Shown: positions 1 to 6,522 of the stretch, piece by piece
Layout: every line of letters begins with the position of its first letter
Position numbering within the stretch: position 1 is the first letter of the stretch
Source of the DNA: Pseudacidobacterium sp036264445
Lineage (GTDB): Bacteria > Acidobacteriota > Terriglobia > Terriglobales > Acidobacteriaceae
DNA: 12,421 nt
NCBI GenBank assembly: GCA_036264445.1
Contig: DATAQW010000355.1
Location: 1-12,421, forward strand
Direction: 5' to 3'
Program-made: the position numbers and the translations under genes
Notes under the pieces: generated by a model
What the model was told of the DNA's origin: nothing
The model's input: the letters and a program-made list of their open reading frames with translations, nothing else
Databases searched by the model: none

Positions 1-1
1 T

Positions 2-889
2 GAAGCAAGCTATGAAGCAGCGAAGGTCAATGTTCCTGTAACGCACGTCAGCACAGGCAGCACGCTTAGTTCAGCCGGAGCCGATGTATCCAGCGCCAAC
101 GCGCAGGTTGTGCAGGCTGAACGGCAGCTGCAGGCTGCGCAGGCTGCTGTTGCGCAGGCAGACGCCAACAACAAGAAAGCGCAGCTTGATCTGGAGCGCT
201 ACACGCCTCTGGTGCAAAGAGACGTAATTTCAAAGCAACAGTTTGATGCTGCTGTAGCCACAGCAAACGCTAACCAAGCGGCCGTCGATCAGGAAAAAGC
301 GAATCTCGCAGCTGCCCAGGCCAATGTACGCGTGGCCAAGGACCGGGTGGCGTCTGCGCAGGCGTCTTTCAGGAATGCGCAGACCGCGCCGCAACAGGTT
401 GCGATTCAGAAGGCCCGCGCCGATCAGGCAGCCGCGCAGGTGCAGCAGGCGCGCGCTGCGCTCGATCAGGCAAAGCTGAACCTCAGCTATACCAGAATCC
501 TTTCTCCCGTCGCCGGCATTGTGACCAAGAAGAGCGTTGAAGTCGGACAAAACACCAGCGTTGGACAGGTCATGGCTACGCTTGTTTCCCTTGATGACAT
601 TTGGATCACTGCCAACTTCAAGGAAACGCAGCTTGCGCACATGCGTCCGGGGCAGCACGTGACCGTCAGTGTCGATGCATATAATCGCAGGTACGACGGC
701 AGGGTCACCCAGATTGGCGGGGCGACCGGCTCAGTCTTGAGCCTTTTCCCGCCGGAAAATGCCACTGGAAACTTCGTCAAGGTGGTGCAGCGTATCCCGG
801 TCCGAATTGACCTGACGGACCACACACAGAACGCAGACCATCTGCTCCGCCCCGGCATGTCGGTCGTTCCGAGGGTGAGAGTAAGGTAA
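2..889 (+). CDS. EmrA/HlyD-family efflux membrane fusion protein (5' end missing)
   Basis: This is the C-terminal 295 residues of a periplasmic adaptor that links an inner-membrane drug transporter (MFS type in the EmrAB case) to an outer-membrane TolC-like channel. The frame is open from base 2 with no stop, so the true start lies upstream of the window; an internal GTG at 110 is not a credible start. Visible residues about 34-162 are a very Ala/Gln/Lys-rich heptad-type region, the long alpha-helical hairpin. The half-lipoyl motif LSPVAGIV follows near residues 167-174. A beta-barrel region then includes DDIWITANFKETQL and the stretch around SLFPPENATGNFVKV (about 247-261), which is typical of EmrA-like proteins. 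The gene ends in RVRVR and TAA. The partner transporter gene is not visible and would be expected outside the window. The family call is firm; the exported substrate cannot be read from the sequence. Confidence 0.9.
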   Translation, partial: EASYEAAKVNVPVTHVSTGSTLSSAGADVSSANAQVVQAERQLQAAQAAVAQADANNKKAQLDLERYTPLVQRDVISKQQFDAAVATANANQAAVDQEKANLAAAQANVRVAKDRVASAQASFRNAQTAPQQVAIQKARADQAAAQVQQARAALDQAKLNLSYTRILSPVAGIVTKKSVEVGQNTSVGQVMATLVSLDDIWITANFKETQLAHMRPGQHVTVSVDAYNRRYDGRVTQIGGATGSVLSLFPPENATGNFVKVVQRIPVRIDLTDHTQNADHLLRPGMSVVPRVRVR

Positions 890-901
890 GAAACGGTTGT
901 C

Positions 902-958
902 AGTGCTCAGTGCTCAGTTGCCAGTTGAATTTTCAACGAAAACCTGGCGACTGGGCAC
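902..958. repeat. Compound hairpin repeat between efflux gene and dps
   Basis: A 15-base arm at 910-924 (gtgctcagttgccag) pairs with 944-958 (ctggcgactgggcac), allowing two G-U pairs. The intervening bases hold a second perfect stem, gttgaa (924-929) with ttcaac (932-937). The left arm is preceded by a tandem heptad (cagtgct twice, 902-915). The position right after the efflux stop codon and the nested stems suggest a REP-like or short interspersed element that may also stabilise or terminate the upstream transcript. There is no T-tract after it, so it is not a classical intrinsic terminator. Confidence 0.6.
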
Positions 959-1014
959 TAACAACCAGCAACAACTCGGAGCAGATTCCTCCCGAAAGCA
1001 TCTAATTAGCAATC

Positions 1015-1020
1015 GGAGGA
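1015..1020 (+). promoter_or_regulatory. Strong Shine-Dalgarno for dps
   Basis: ggagga ends seven bases before the ATG at 1028. It fixes the start of the Dps gene and so supports its roughly 40-residue N-terminal extension over the internal Met40. Confidence 0.75.
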
Positions 1021-1027
1021 ATGAACC

Positions 1028-1636
1028 ATGAGCAGCAAAACTGCCCTGAAAGAAGTTCCGTCTGCCGGAAAAATTGACCGGATCACCCCGCACTGGCACC
1101 AGAAAGCCAAAGAAATCCAGAAGTTCGGCACTGTTATTCATGACATGCCCATCGGATTGAATGAAGATGCCCGCCTTGAGATTACAGAAAGACTGAATGT
1201 CCTTCTGGCGGACACGGCCAGCCTGCGCGATCTTTACAAAAAATCACATTGGCATGTGAGCGGCCCCACTTTTTATCAACTGCATCTTCTCTTCGATAAG
1301 CATTTCGACGAGCAGGTAGAGCTGGTTGACGGGCTGGCGGAGCGGATTCAGATGTTGGGCGGCGTCAGTATCGCGATGGCGCCCGACATTGCTGAAATGA
1401 CGCGTCTGGAGCGTCCGCCGAAGGGTCGCGAAGAAGTTCCGGTCATCATTTCGCGCTTGCTTGAAGCGCACAGGATCATCCTTGACGATGCCCGCAAACT
1501 GGCCCAAAAGGCCTCTGATCTCGGTGACGATGGCACAAATGACCTCCTCGTCAGCGATGTCATCCGCACCAATGAAATGCAGGTCTGGTTTATCAGCGAA
1601 CACCTGGTAGAGATGCCGCTGGTCTTCGCAAGGTAA
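1028..1636 (+). CDS. dps: Dps-family ferritin-like DNA-protection protein
   Basis: A 202-residue cytoplasmic mini-ferritin that should oxidise Fe(II), using hydrogen peroxide, and store iron in a dodecamer, thereby protecting DNA from Fenton damage. The ferroxidase signature is complete. Aligning HW at 74-75 to E. coli His51-Trp52 puts H74, H86, D90, D101 and E105 on the five known inter-subunit iron ligands (H51, H63, D67, D78, E82), followed by the family sequence AERIQMLGG. The N-terminal tail of about 40 residues is long and holds several Lys/Arg and His residues; such tails mediate DNA binding in some Dps proteins, but here that is inference. The start is set by a good Shine-Dalgarno. 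The gene appears to be a single transcription unit, with a hairpin repeat upstream and a weak terminator candidate downstream. Confidence 0.93.
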   Translation: MSSKTALKEVPSAGKIDRITPHWHQKAKEIQKFGTVIHDMPIGLNEDARLEITERLNVLLADTASLRDLYKKSHWHVSGPTFYQLHLLFDKHFDEQVELVDGLAERIQMLGGVSIAMAPDIAEMTRLERPPKGREEVPVIISRLLEAHRIILDDARKLAQKASDLGDDGTNDLLVSDVIRTNEMQVWFISEHLVEMPLVFAR

Positions 1637-1666
1637 ACCGGAAAACGAGTCTTAATCTCGGTTTTT
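1635..1666 (+). terminator. Weak intrinsic terminator candidate after dps
   Basis: Just after the Dps stop, cgag (1646-1649) can pair with ctcg (1657-1660) and flanking A-runs can pair with the T5 tract at 1662-1666. An alternative stem pairs aaaccg (1635-1640) with cggttt (1659-1664). The U-tract directly after a short stem fits an intrinsic terminator, but the stem is weak. Confidence 0.4.
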
Positions 1667-1692
1667 ACGCAGGAAAGCCCTTAATAGGAGAT

Positions 1693-1780
1693 CGTCATTC
1701 TGAGCACAGCGAAGAATCTCAACTATGGTGGCTCAATCACGCTTTGTTGAGATTCTTCCTCCCGTTGGCCGTCAGAATGG
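1693..1780. repeat. Two facing copies of a short interspersed repeat (REP-like hairpin)
   Basis: In the 340-base gene-free stretch 1637-1976, gaagaatctcaac (1711-1723) is the perfect reverse complement of gttgagattcttc (1746-1758). Outside them cattctga (1696-1703) pairs with tcagaatg (1772-1779). The result is an imperfect long hairpin made of two head-to-head half elements. A related single copy lies at 11485-11539. The left half resembles a gtcattctgag...gaagaatctc repeat that I recall from acidobacterial genomes. A 75-codon open frame across 1725-1952 runs through the repeat and shows no protein-like features, so I do not call it a gene. I see nothing else recognisable in 1781-1976. Confidence 0.65.
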
Positions 1781-1976
1781 AGAATTACGCGTACACAAAT
1801 CCAATCTAAATATTGAGCCCCAACCGGGTCAGCATCTCGTTCCGCCCGAATTTCGTAACTGTGAGCGCCCGGCTGTCGAGATAGAATGCTGCAGAATCAG
1901 TAGCTTTCCCTTGAAATTTGCGTCCTGCATTGCCATTTGCGCATCAAAATGACATCCTTAAGTCCGCAGGATCGTC

Positions 1977-2939
1977 ATGCCAGTCGCACTCAGTTTTTTT
2001 ATGAAATACGGTTACTTCATCCTGTTCTTCTGGGTGATGACCGAACAGCTTGGCGTGCCCATTCCCAGCGCCCCCATTCTGATCACCTCCGGAACACTCA
2101 CAGCAACGCATAAGTTGAATCTGCCGCTCGTGCTTCTTGCTGTGGTCATCGGATGTCTGGTCAGCGATACCCTTTGGTATTTCATGGGCAAGCGTTATGG
2201 CGGATTAGTCGTGCGCCTGCTTTGCCGTCTTTCGATGGAAAGCAACACCTGCGTCAAGAAGACTGAAGGCTACTTCACGCGCAACGGCGAACGCGCATTA
2301 TTGCTGGCGAAATTCATTCCCGGGCTCGGCACCGTGGCTGCGCCCATTGCGGGGCAGACAGGTATGGCGCTGCATCTCTTCCTGTTGTATGACGCCACTG
2401 GAGCTTTATTGTGGGCGCTGGCCTTTGTGCTTGGCGGCCGCTTCTTCGGCGATTTTCTGAAGCATCATCCCAACACATTCCCCAGCGTCACCCATGCGGC
2501 CGGGGTTCTTTTCGTTCTGCTGCTGATCGGTTTTCTTGTCTACCGGTTCGTCCGCCAGAGAGCCTTTATCAAGGAAATGCGCGCAGCGCGTGTCGAGCCC
2601 GATGAATTGAAGCAGATGCTCGATCACGAGCAGCAAGTTTATATCATCGATCTGCGCCATCCGCTCGACTACCTGCCGGATCCGCGCACAATCCCCGGCT
2701 CAGTGATGCTCACGCCGGACAAGTTGGTCGAGCGCAGTGACTCGATTCCGCGCGACCGCGACGTGGTCCTCTTCTGCACCTGCCCCAGCGAGGCGACCTC
2801 GGCAAAGATGGCCCTCACGCTACGCAAAGCAGGCGTCTATCGCGTGCGACCATTGCGCGGAGGCTACGACGAGTGGAAGCGTCTCGGCTATCCGCTCGAA
2901 GAAATTCCAGATATGGTGGAAGTATCGCAGGTGCAGTAA
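1977..2939 (+). CDS. DedA/VTT-domain membrane protein fused to a C-terminal rhodanese domain
   Basis: A 320-residue fusion. Residues about 1-195 are a DedA (SNARE-associated/VTT) domain: hydrophobic segments near 10-24, 48-70, 138-158 and 172-192, the E-x-x-G-V-P-I-P signature (23-30), and AKFIPGLGTVAAPIAG (111-126), the conserved re-entrant motif of DedA proteins. DedA members are implicated in lipid-carrier or phospholipid translocation and envelope homeostasis. Residues about 205-310 form a cytosolic-type rhodanese (sulfurtransferase-fold) domain: YIIDLRHPLDY (222-232), an active-site loop CTCPSEATS (267-275) and RGGYDEW (294-300). The loop has Cys267 and Cys269 in C-x-C-P-x-E arrangement instead of the usual C-x-x-G-x-R, so thiosulfate sulfurtransferase activity is uncertain. 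The ATG at 1977 has only a weak upstream purine stretch (caggat); Met9 at 2001 is an alternative. The DUF192 gene follows after 46 bases. Confidence 0.9.
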   Translation: MPVALSFFMKYGYFILFFWVMTEQLGVPIPSAPILITSGTLTATHKLNLPLVLLAVVIGCLVSDTLWYFMGKRYGGLVVRLLCRLSMESNTCVKKTEGYFTRNGERALLLAKFIPGLGTVAAPIAGQTGMALHLFLLYDATGALLWALAFVLGGRFFGDFLKHHPNTFPSVTHAAGVLFVLLLIGFLVYRFVRQRAFIKEMRAARVEPDELKQMLDHEQQVYIIDLRHPLDYLPDPRTIPGSVMLTPDKLVERSDSIPRDRDVVLFCTCPSEATSAKMALTLRKAGVYRVRPLRGGYDEWKRLGYPLEEIPDMVEVSQVQ

Positions 2940-2971
2940 GGCGCGGCGGCAGCTGCTCCATGCAATGGCTC

Positions 2972-2977
2972 TACAAT
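2972..2977 (+). promoter_or_regulatory. -10-like hexamer close to DUF192 start
   Basis: tacaat (five of six matches to TATAAT) ends eight bases before the ATG at 2986. No Shine-Dalgarno is present between them. If functional, transcription would start at or next to the start codon, giving a leaderless mRNA. No good -35 is seen 16-18 bases upstream. Confidence 0.3.
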
Positions 2978-2985
2978 AAAAATCG

Positions 2986-3477
2986 ATGCGAAAGAAATGG
3001 ACTGCCTGTCTGCTGGCCGCATTGCTGGTTTGCGGAAGCACGACCTTACTTCTGGCCCAGGAAAGCGAGCCGGTCATTCACCGCGTGCCACCACGGCCCG
3101 CTGACACACTGATCATGCTTCCGGATGGTTCAACCGTTCATGTAGAACTGGCGAAGACCGAAGCCGAGCGTGCATTTGGATTAATGGAGCGCTCCAGCCT
3201 GCCGCAGGGACGCGGCATGCTTTTCATTCATGACCACCCCGGAGAATACGGCTACTGGATGTACAACTGCAAGATAGGCCTCGACATTGTATGGATGGAT
3301 GCGGACCGCCGCATCGTCGAGCTTTCACCAAGAACGCCGCCATGCAAAGGTAAAGCGAGTAGCTGTCCCTCTTATGGCGGACATGCCACTTCGCTGTATG
3401 TTCTGGAACTGCCGGTAGGCTCGATCAAAGCGCATAATCTGCAAGTAGGGCAGACAGTGAATTTCAATCTGGATTAG
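2986..3477 (+). CDS. Exported DUF192 (UPF0127) protein
   Basis: A 163-residue protein with an N-terminal signal peptide: KK at 3-4, a hydrophobic core at about 7-22, and a likely cleavage near LLLAQ-ES at 25-26. The mature part is a full DUF192 domain: the ERAFGLMERSSLPQGRGMLF region (61-80), then GYWMYNCKIGLDIVWMD (88-104), then VLELPVGSIKAHNLQVG near the C-terminus. The family is small, widespread and secreted or periplasmic, with no established biochemical function. Two cysteines (CKGKASSC, about 120-127) could form a disulphide. It lies 46 bases after the DedA-rhodanese gene and may be co-transcribed with it, although its own -10-like hexamer sits just before the start. Family assignment is confident; function is unknown. 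Confidence 0.88.
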   Translation: MRKKWTACLLAALLVCGSTTLLLAQESEPVIHRVPPRPADTLIMLPDGSTVHVELAKTEAERAFGLMERSSLPQGRGMLFIHDHPGEYGYWMYNCKIGLDIVWMDADRRIVELSPRTPPCKGKASSCPSYGGHATSLYVLELPVGSIKAHNLQVGQTVNFNLD

Positions 3478-3552
3478 TTTTCCTCGCATGAATCACACCG
3501 TCACTCTGGGCGCAGTACCTGCTTTTCTCCAATAAAGCACACCGCTGGCTGC

Positions 3553-3590
3553 CCCATCCTGTTGCGCGCTTTTTTGCGTGACAGGATGGG
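3553..3590. terminator. Perfect 10-bp hairpin between DUF192 and L,D-transpeptidase genes
   Basis: cccatcctgt (3553-3562) is the exact reverse complement of acaggatggg (3581-3590). Inside, cgcgc (3565-3569) can pair with gcgtg (3576-3580) around a T6 loop, so the whole forms a 15-pair stem with a two-base bulge. It lies 75 bases after the DUF192 stop and 44 bases before the next start. There is no T-tract on either side, so it may be a factor-dependent terminator, an RNA-stability stem, or a dyad protein-binding site. Confidence 0.5.
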
Positions 3591-3623
3591 AGACTGCGCT
3601 TATTCTGAACCCTGCTCTGGTGA

Positions 3624-3629
3624 TTTAAT
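3624..3629 (+). promoter_or_regulatory. -10-like hexamer close to L,D-transpeptidase start
   Basis: tttaat (five of six matches to TATAAT) ends five bases before the ATG at 3635, with no Shine-Dalgarno between. This is the geometry expected for a leaderless transcript. The -35 region is poor. Confidence 0.3.
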
Positions 3630-3634
3630 AAGCG

Positions 3635-5338
3635 ATGCTCGAATCTGGCCGTCGGAATTCTCTCTACGCTTTGGCCCTGTTAGTCTGCTTTGCTGCTGGA
3701 GGCTGCAAAGGGCAGCCAGTCTCCGCAACGCAGACAAGCGCGGCGTCAGTTGACTTAACAGCGGTCTCTTCACGCCTGCATGAAATTGCCAACAGTGGCA
3801 AGCTTGCCGACCTGCGCTGGCCTGATTTCTCTGATTACCGTCTGCACTTTCAGCATGTATATGAGGCGTCGAACTTTTCGCCTATCTGGATCAGTAATGG
3901 CCAGCCAACTTCGCAGGCTCTGGCCGTCATTCAGGTGCTCGAAGGCAGCAAGCAGAAGGGGCTGAACCCGGATGACTATGATGCCTCCCGCTGGCAGGAG
4001 CGGTTGAATGCGGTCAAATCAGCGAATCCGGATACAGTGGCGCGCTGCGATGCGGCGCTCACTGTCAGCACCATGCGGTATATCTCCGACCTGCATATTG
4101 GCCGCGTAAATCCCAAGCATTTTGATTTCGGCATCGATATTGAGCAGAAAAAATACGACCTGCCGTTATTTCTCACGCAGGAGCTGATTCACGCCCAGAA
4201 TGTACAGTCTGTGCTCGACGGTGTGGAGCCGCCCTATAACGGCTACAAGCGAACCGAAGCTGCTTTGCAACAGTATTTGCAGCTTGCAGCAAAGGGCGAT
4301 GGGCCGCCCGTGCCCGAGCCGTCAAAGGGCATAGCGCCTGGCGATTCGTACGCCGGTGTCAGCCAGTTGGCACAGCGCCTGCAACTGCTCGGCGATCTGC
4401 CTCAAAATGCTCAGATCGACACATCTTCCGGCATCTACAAGGGTGCTCTAGTGGATGCAGTAAAGCATTTTCAAGCGCGGCATGGCCTGGGCGCGGACGG
4501 AAAAATTGGCAAGGACACCGTGCGGCAGCTCAATGTGCCGCTCACCCAGCGTGTGCATCAGTTGCAGGATGCACTGGAGCGCTGGCGCTGGCTGCCGCCA
4601 AACTTTCCCACGCCGCCGGTTGTAGTGAATGTGCCTGAATTTGTGCTGCGGGCCTACGGCCCCAATCAGCAGATAGCGCTCCAAATGAATGTTGTGACCG
4701 GCAAAGCTGTGCGCCATCAAACGCCGGTGTTTACCGATAACATTCAATACATTGTCTTTCGGCCTTACTGGAATGTTCCGTCCGGTATTCTTCGCGGCGA
4801 GACGATTCCGGCCATTGTCAAAAACCGGAATTACGTCGCCAACAAAAATTTCGAAGTGACCGATTTTAGCGGAAAAGTTATCACCAGCGGCCCCATCAGC
4901 GATTCAGTATTGGCGCAGCTGCGCGCAGGCAAGCTCACTGTCAGACAGAAGCCGGGTCCCGACAATGCGCTCGGCCTGGTGAAATTTATCTTTCCGAACG
5001 CGCACAATGTTTATCTACACAGCACACCTGCGCCGCAGCTGTTTTCGCAGTCACGGCGCGATTTCAGCCATGGATGTATCCGCGTGCAGAAGCCAGTCGA
5101 TCTGGCAGCGTATTTGCTGCGAAACCAGCCTCCCTGGACACTCGATAAAGTGCAGCAAGCGATGCAGTCCGGGCCAGACAATCAGCAGGTGAACCTCGCA
5201 ACTCGTGTTCCTGTTTTGATTCTGTATGTTACCGCAATCGTCGAAGAAGACGGCTCCGTGCATTTCTTCGATGACATCTACGGCCACGATAAGGAGCTTG
5301 AAGATGTGCTGGCAAAGGGCATGCCGTATCCAGGCTAA
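3635..5338 (+). CDS. LdtD (YcbB)-like L,D-transpeptidase, probable lipoprotein
   Basis: A 567-residue envelope enzyme that should form meso-DAP to meso-DAP (3-3) cross-links in peptidoglycan. Order of parts: an N-terminal hydrophobic segment (10-22) ending in AAGGC with Cys24, a somewhat irregular lipobox; a scaffold domain (about 45-220) including NPDDYDASRW (111-120) and the RYISDLHIGRVNP region (148-160) typical of YcbB; a peptidoglycan-binding domain (about 240-300, VKHFQARHGLGADGKIGKDT); and the YkuD catalytic domain (about 329-495). The catalytic motif is complete: H462 in YLHSTP, then SHGCIRV with H479, nucleophile C481 and R483. Length matches the YcbB class rather than the short YkuD class. 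A perfect hairpin lies upstream, and the ATG lacks a Shine-Dalgarno. It probably forms its own unit, converging on the Usp gene. In E. coli the neighbouring gene is ycbK; a YcbK-like gene occurs here about 4.3 kb away. Confidence 0.92.
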   Translation: MLESGRRNSLYALALLVCFAAGGCKGQPVSATQTSAASVDLTAVSSRLHEIANSGKLADLRWPDFSDYRLHFQHVYEASNFSPIWISNGQPTSQALAVIQVLEGSKQKGLNPDDYDASRWQERLNAVKSANPDTVARCDAALTVSTMRYISDLHIGRVNPKHFDFGIDIEQKKYDLPLFLTQELIHAQNVQSVLDGVEPPYNGYKRTEAALQQYLQLAAKGDGPPVPEPSKGIAPGDSYAGVSQLAQRLQLLGDLPQNAQIDTSSGIYKGALVDAVKHFQARHGLGADGKIGKDTVRQLNVPLTQRVHQLQDALERWRWLPPNFPTPPVVVNVPEFVLRAYGPNQQIALQMNVVTGKAVRHQTPVFTDNIQYIVFRPYWNVPSGILRGETIPAIVKNRNYVANKNFEVTDFSGKVITSGPISDSVLAQLRAGKLTVRQKPGPDNALGLVKFIFPNAHNVYLHSTPAPQLFSQSRRDFSHGCIRVQKPVDLAAYLLRNQPPWTLDKVQQAMQSGPDNQQVNLATRVPVLILYVTAIVEEDGSVHFFDDIYGHDKELEDVLAKGMPYPG

Positions 5339-5352
5339 GGACTGGCCGTCCA

Positions 5353-5384
5353 GGCAGCAGCGCGCTTTGCGCGCCACTCCTGCC
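5353..5384. terminator. GC-rich stem-loop between convergent genes
   Basis: gcgcgc (5360-5365) pairs with gcgcgc (5369-5374) across a three-base loop, and ggcag (5353-5357) pairs with ctgcc (5380-5384) outside it. It lies between the ends of the transpeptidase (+) and Usp (-) genes, where a bidirectional terminator would be expected. No T-tract follows, so this is tentative. Confidence 0.35.
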
Positions 5385-5501
5385 GATGTGAGTGGTATGC
5401 TCCCGTTTCGCTTCCGTTGGTCGCTTTATCTCTGGGCCGGTTAACTGTAGGCAGACACATAAAGTGAAATAGCGTCGATATCAACTGCTTAAGATGTCTG
5501 T

Positions 5502-6467
5502 CTAGGTAGACGGCACTATCAAGACAGGGCAGCTCGCTTTGGATATTACCTCGTAAGGGATCGAGCCGGGCAGATGAGACGCGATTCGAGCCTTGATACT
5601 ACCCAGGTGATGCAGTCCCATAACAATAAGGTTCACCTGTCGGCGTGTAGCGTGTTCAACGATAAGGTCTGCGCGCGGCCCAAAATCGACAATAACGTTG
5701 GACTTCCCTGGCGTGACATTCATCGCATAGCCGGTTAAATATTCACCGAGAAACTCTGAGGTTTTCGCTGCTGCTTCAATGGGCTTCTCGTGGCTATCCG
5801 AGTCGTTCACGTGTAAAACCAATAGCTTCGCACCATACCCTTGTGCCAATGAAACAGCATAGGGCAAAGCGTGGATGGAGGATGGCAGAAAGTCTGTCAC
5901 ATAGAGAATAAGTTTGAAGTCAAATTGACCCGAAACTCCGGGACCAACGGCCAGCACCGGCCGAGTTGCGAGGCATGCGATTTCTTGTGCAGACGATCCC
6001 TTCAACAGTTTTCTGATCCCGCGCCAACCGTGCGTACCGATCACGACCAGATCAATCTTGCACTTGTCTGCGGTTGCCAGAAGACGCGCGCTGATACCTC
6101 CATGATCCACGAGAACTTCGTGAGGAACGTCGCGCAGACGCCCAGGTGAGTCGTTCAAGCCCATCTCCGTGGCAATCTCTAATAACTTGTCCAAAGAAGC
6201 TCGTTCTTTCAGCGTCGCTGTTTCGCCACCTTTACCCGGTACGATGTGTGCTACAAAAACCTTGCCGCGAGAGTGAAGCGCAATGGCAACTGCGAAGGGA
6301 AACGCCCGTAGCGAGTCAGGTGAGAAATCCATCGCGAACAGAATGTTTCTCAATAAGATGTTCGGTTCCCGAAGCTCGTCGGCGGTACTCATTGCAGCGT
6401 TCGTGAAGCGCTGGCTGTGACGTGTCAGATTACGTTCATGAATCGCAACGCGAAAATTAGAGTACAC
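5502..6467 (-). CDS. Tandem universal stress protein (two UspA domains)
   Basis: A 321-residue cytoplasmic protein with two Usp folds: about 39-175 and 184-319. Domain 1 opens with ILFAMDFS (42-49, with the conserved Asp47) and carries the full ATP-binding loop G-x2-G-x9-G-S (G144, G147, G157, S158). Domain 2 opens with LILYVTDFLPSS (186-197, Asp192), but its loop reads GLHHLGSIKARIASHLPGS (284-302), so the second glycine is replaced by His and the spacing is lost; it probably does not bind ATP in the usual way. The GTG at 6467 is preceded by AGGAG (6474-6478) at six-base spacing, so I prefer it. Met26 (ATG at 6392) would start right before domain 1 but lacks a ribosome site. The gene diverges from the TPR-ClC pair with 55 bases between starts, suggesting shared regulation. 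Confidence 0.9.
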   Translation of the reverse strand: MYSNFRVAIHERNLTRHSQRFTNAAMSTADELREPNILLRNILFAMDFSPDSLRAFPFAVAIALHSRGKVFVAHIVPGKGGETATLKERASLDKLLEIATEMGLNDSPGRLRDVPHEVLVDHGGISARLLATADKCKIDLVVIGTHGWRGIRKLLKGSSAQEIACLATRPVLAVGPGVSGQFDFKLILYVTDFLPSSIHALPYAVSLAQGYGAKLLVLHVNDSDSHEKPIEAAAKTSEFLGEYLTGYAMNVTPGKSNVIVDFGPRADLIVEHATRRQVNLIVMGLHHLGSIKARIASHLPGSIPYEVISKASCPVLIVPST

Positions 6468-6473
6468 CCTCTA

Positions 6474-6478
6474 CTCCT
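6474..6478 (-). promoter_or_regulatory. Shine-Dalgarno deciding the GTG start of the Usp gene
   Basis: On the minus strand AGGAG stands six bases before GTG at 6467-6465. No comparable site precedes the alternative ATG at 6392, so the longer form with an N-terminal tail of about 25 extra residues is favoured. Confidence 0.55.
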
Positions 6479-6522
6479 GCCAATGCAAAGCCCGCAGCGC
6501 TGCAGTGGCCGAAGCAACTATA

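Noticed and set aside
110..889. Efflux adaptor starting at the internal GTG at 110
   Set aside because: The same frame is open to the window edge with adaptor-like sequence, so the gene is truncated by the window rather than starting at 110.
1911..1950. TTGAAA as -35 of a promoter for the DedA gene
   Set aside because: No acceptable -10 hexamer occurs at 16-18 bases; the next AT-rich hexamer is 28 bases away.
1725..1952. 75-codon open frame in the gap before the DedA gene
   Set aside because: It runs through the inverted repeat, lacks a ribosome binding site and its translation resembles no protein family or ordinary composition.
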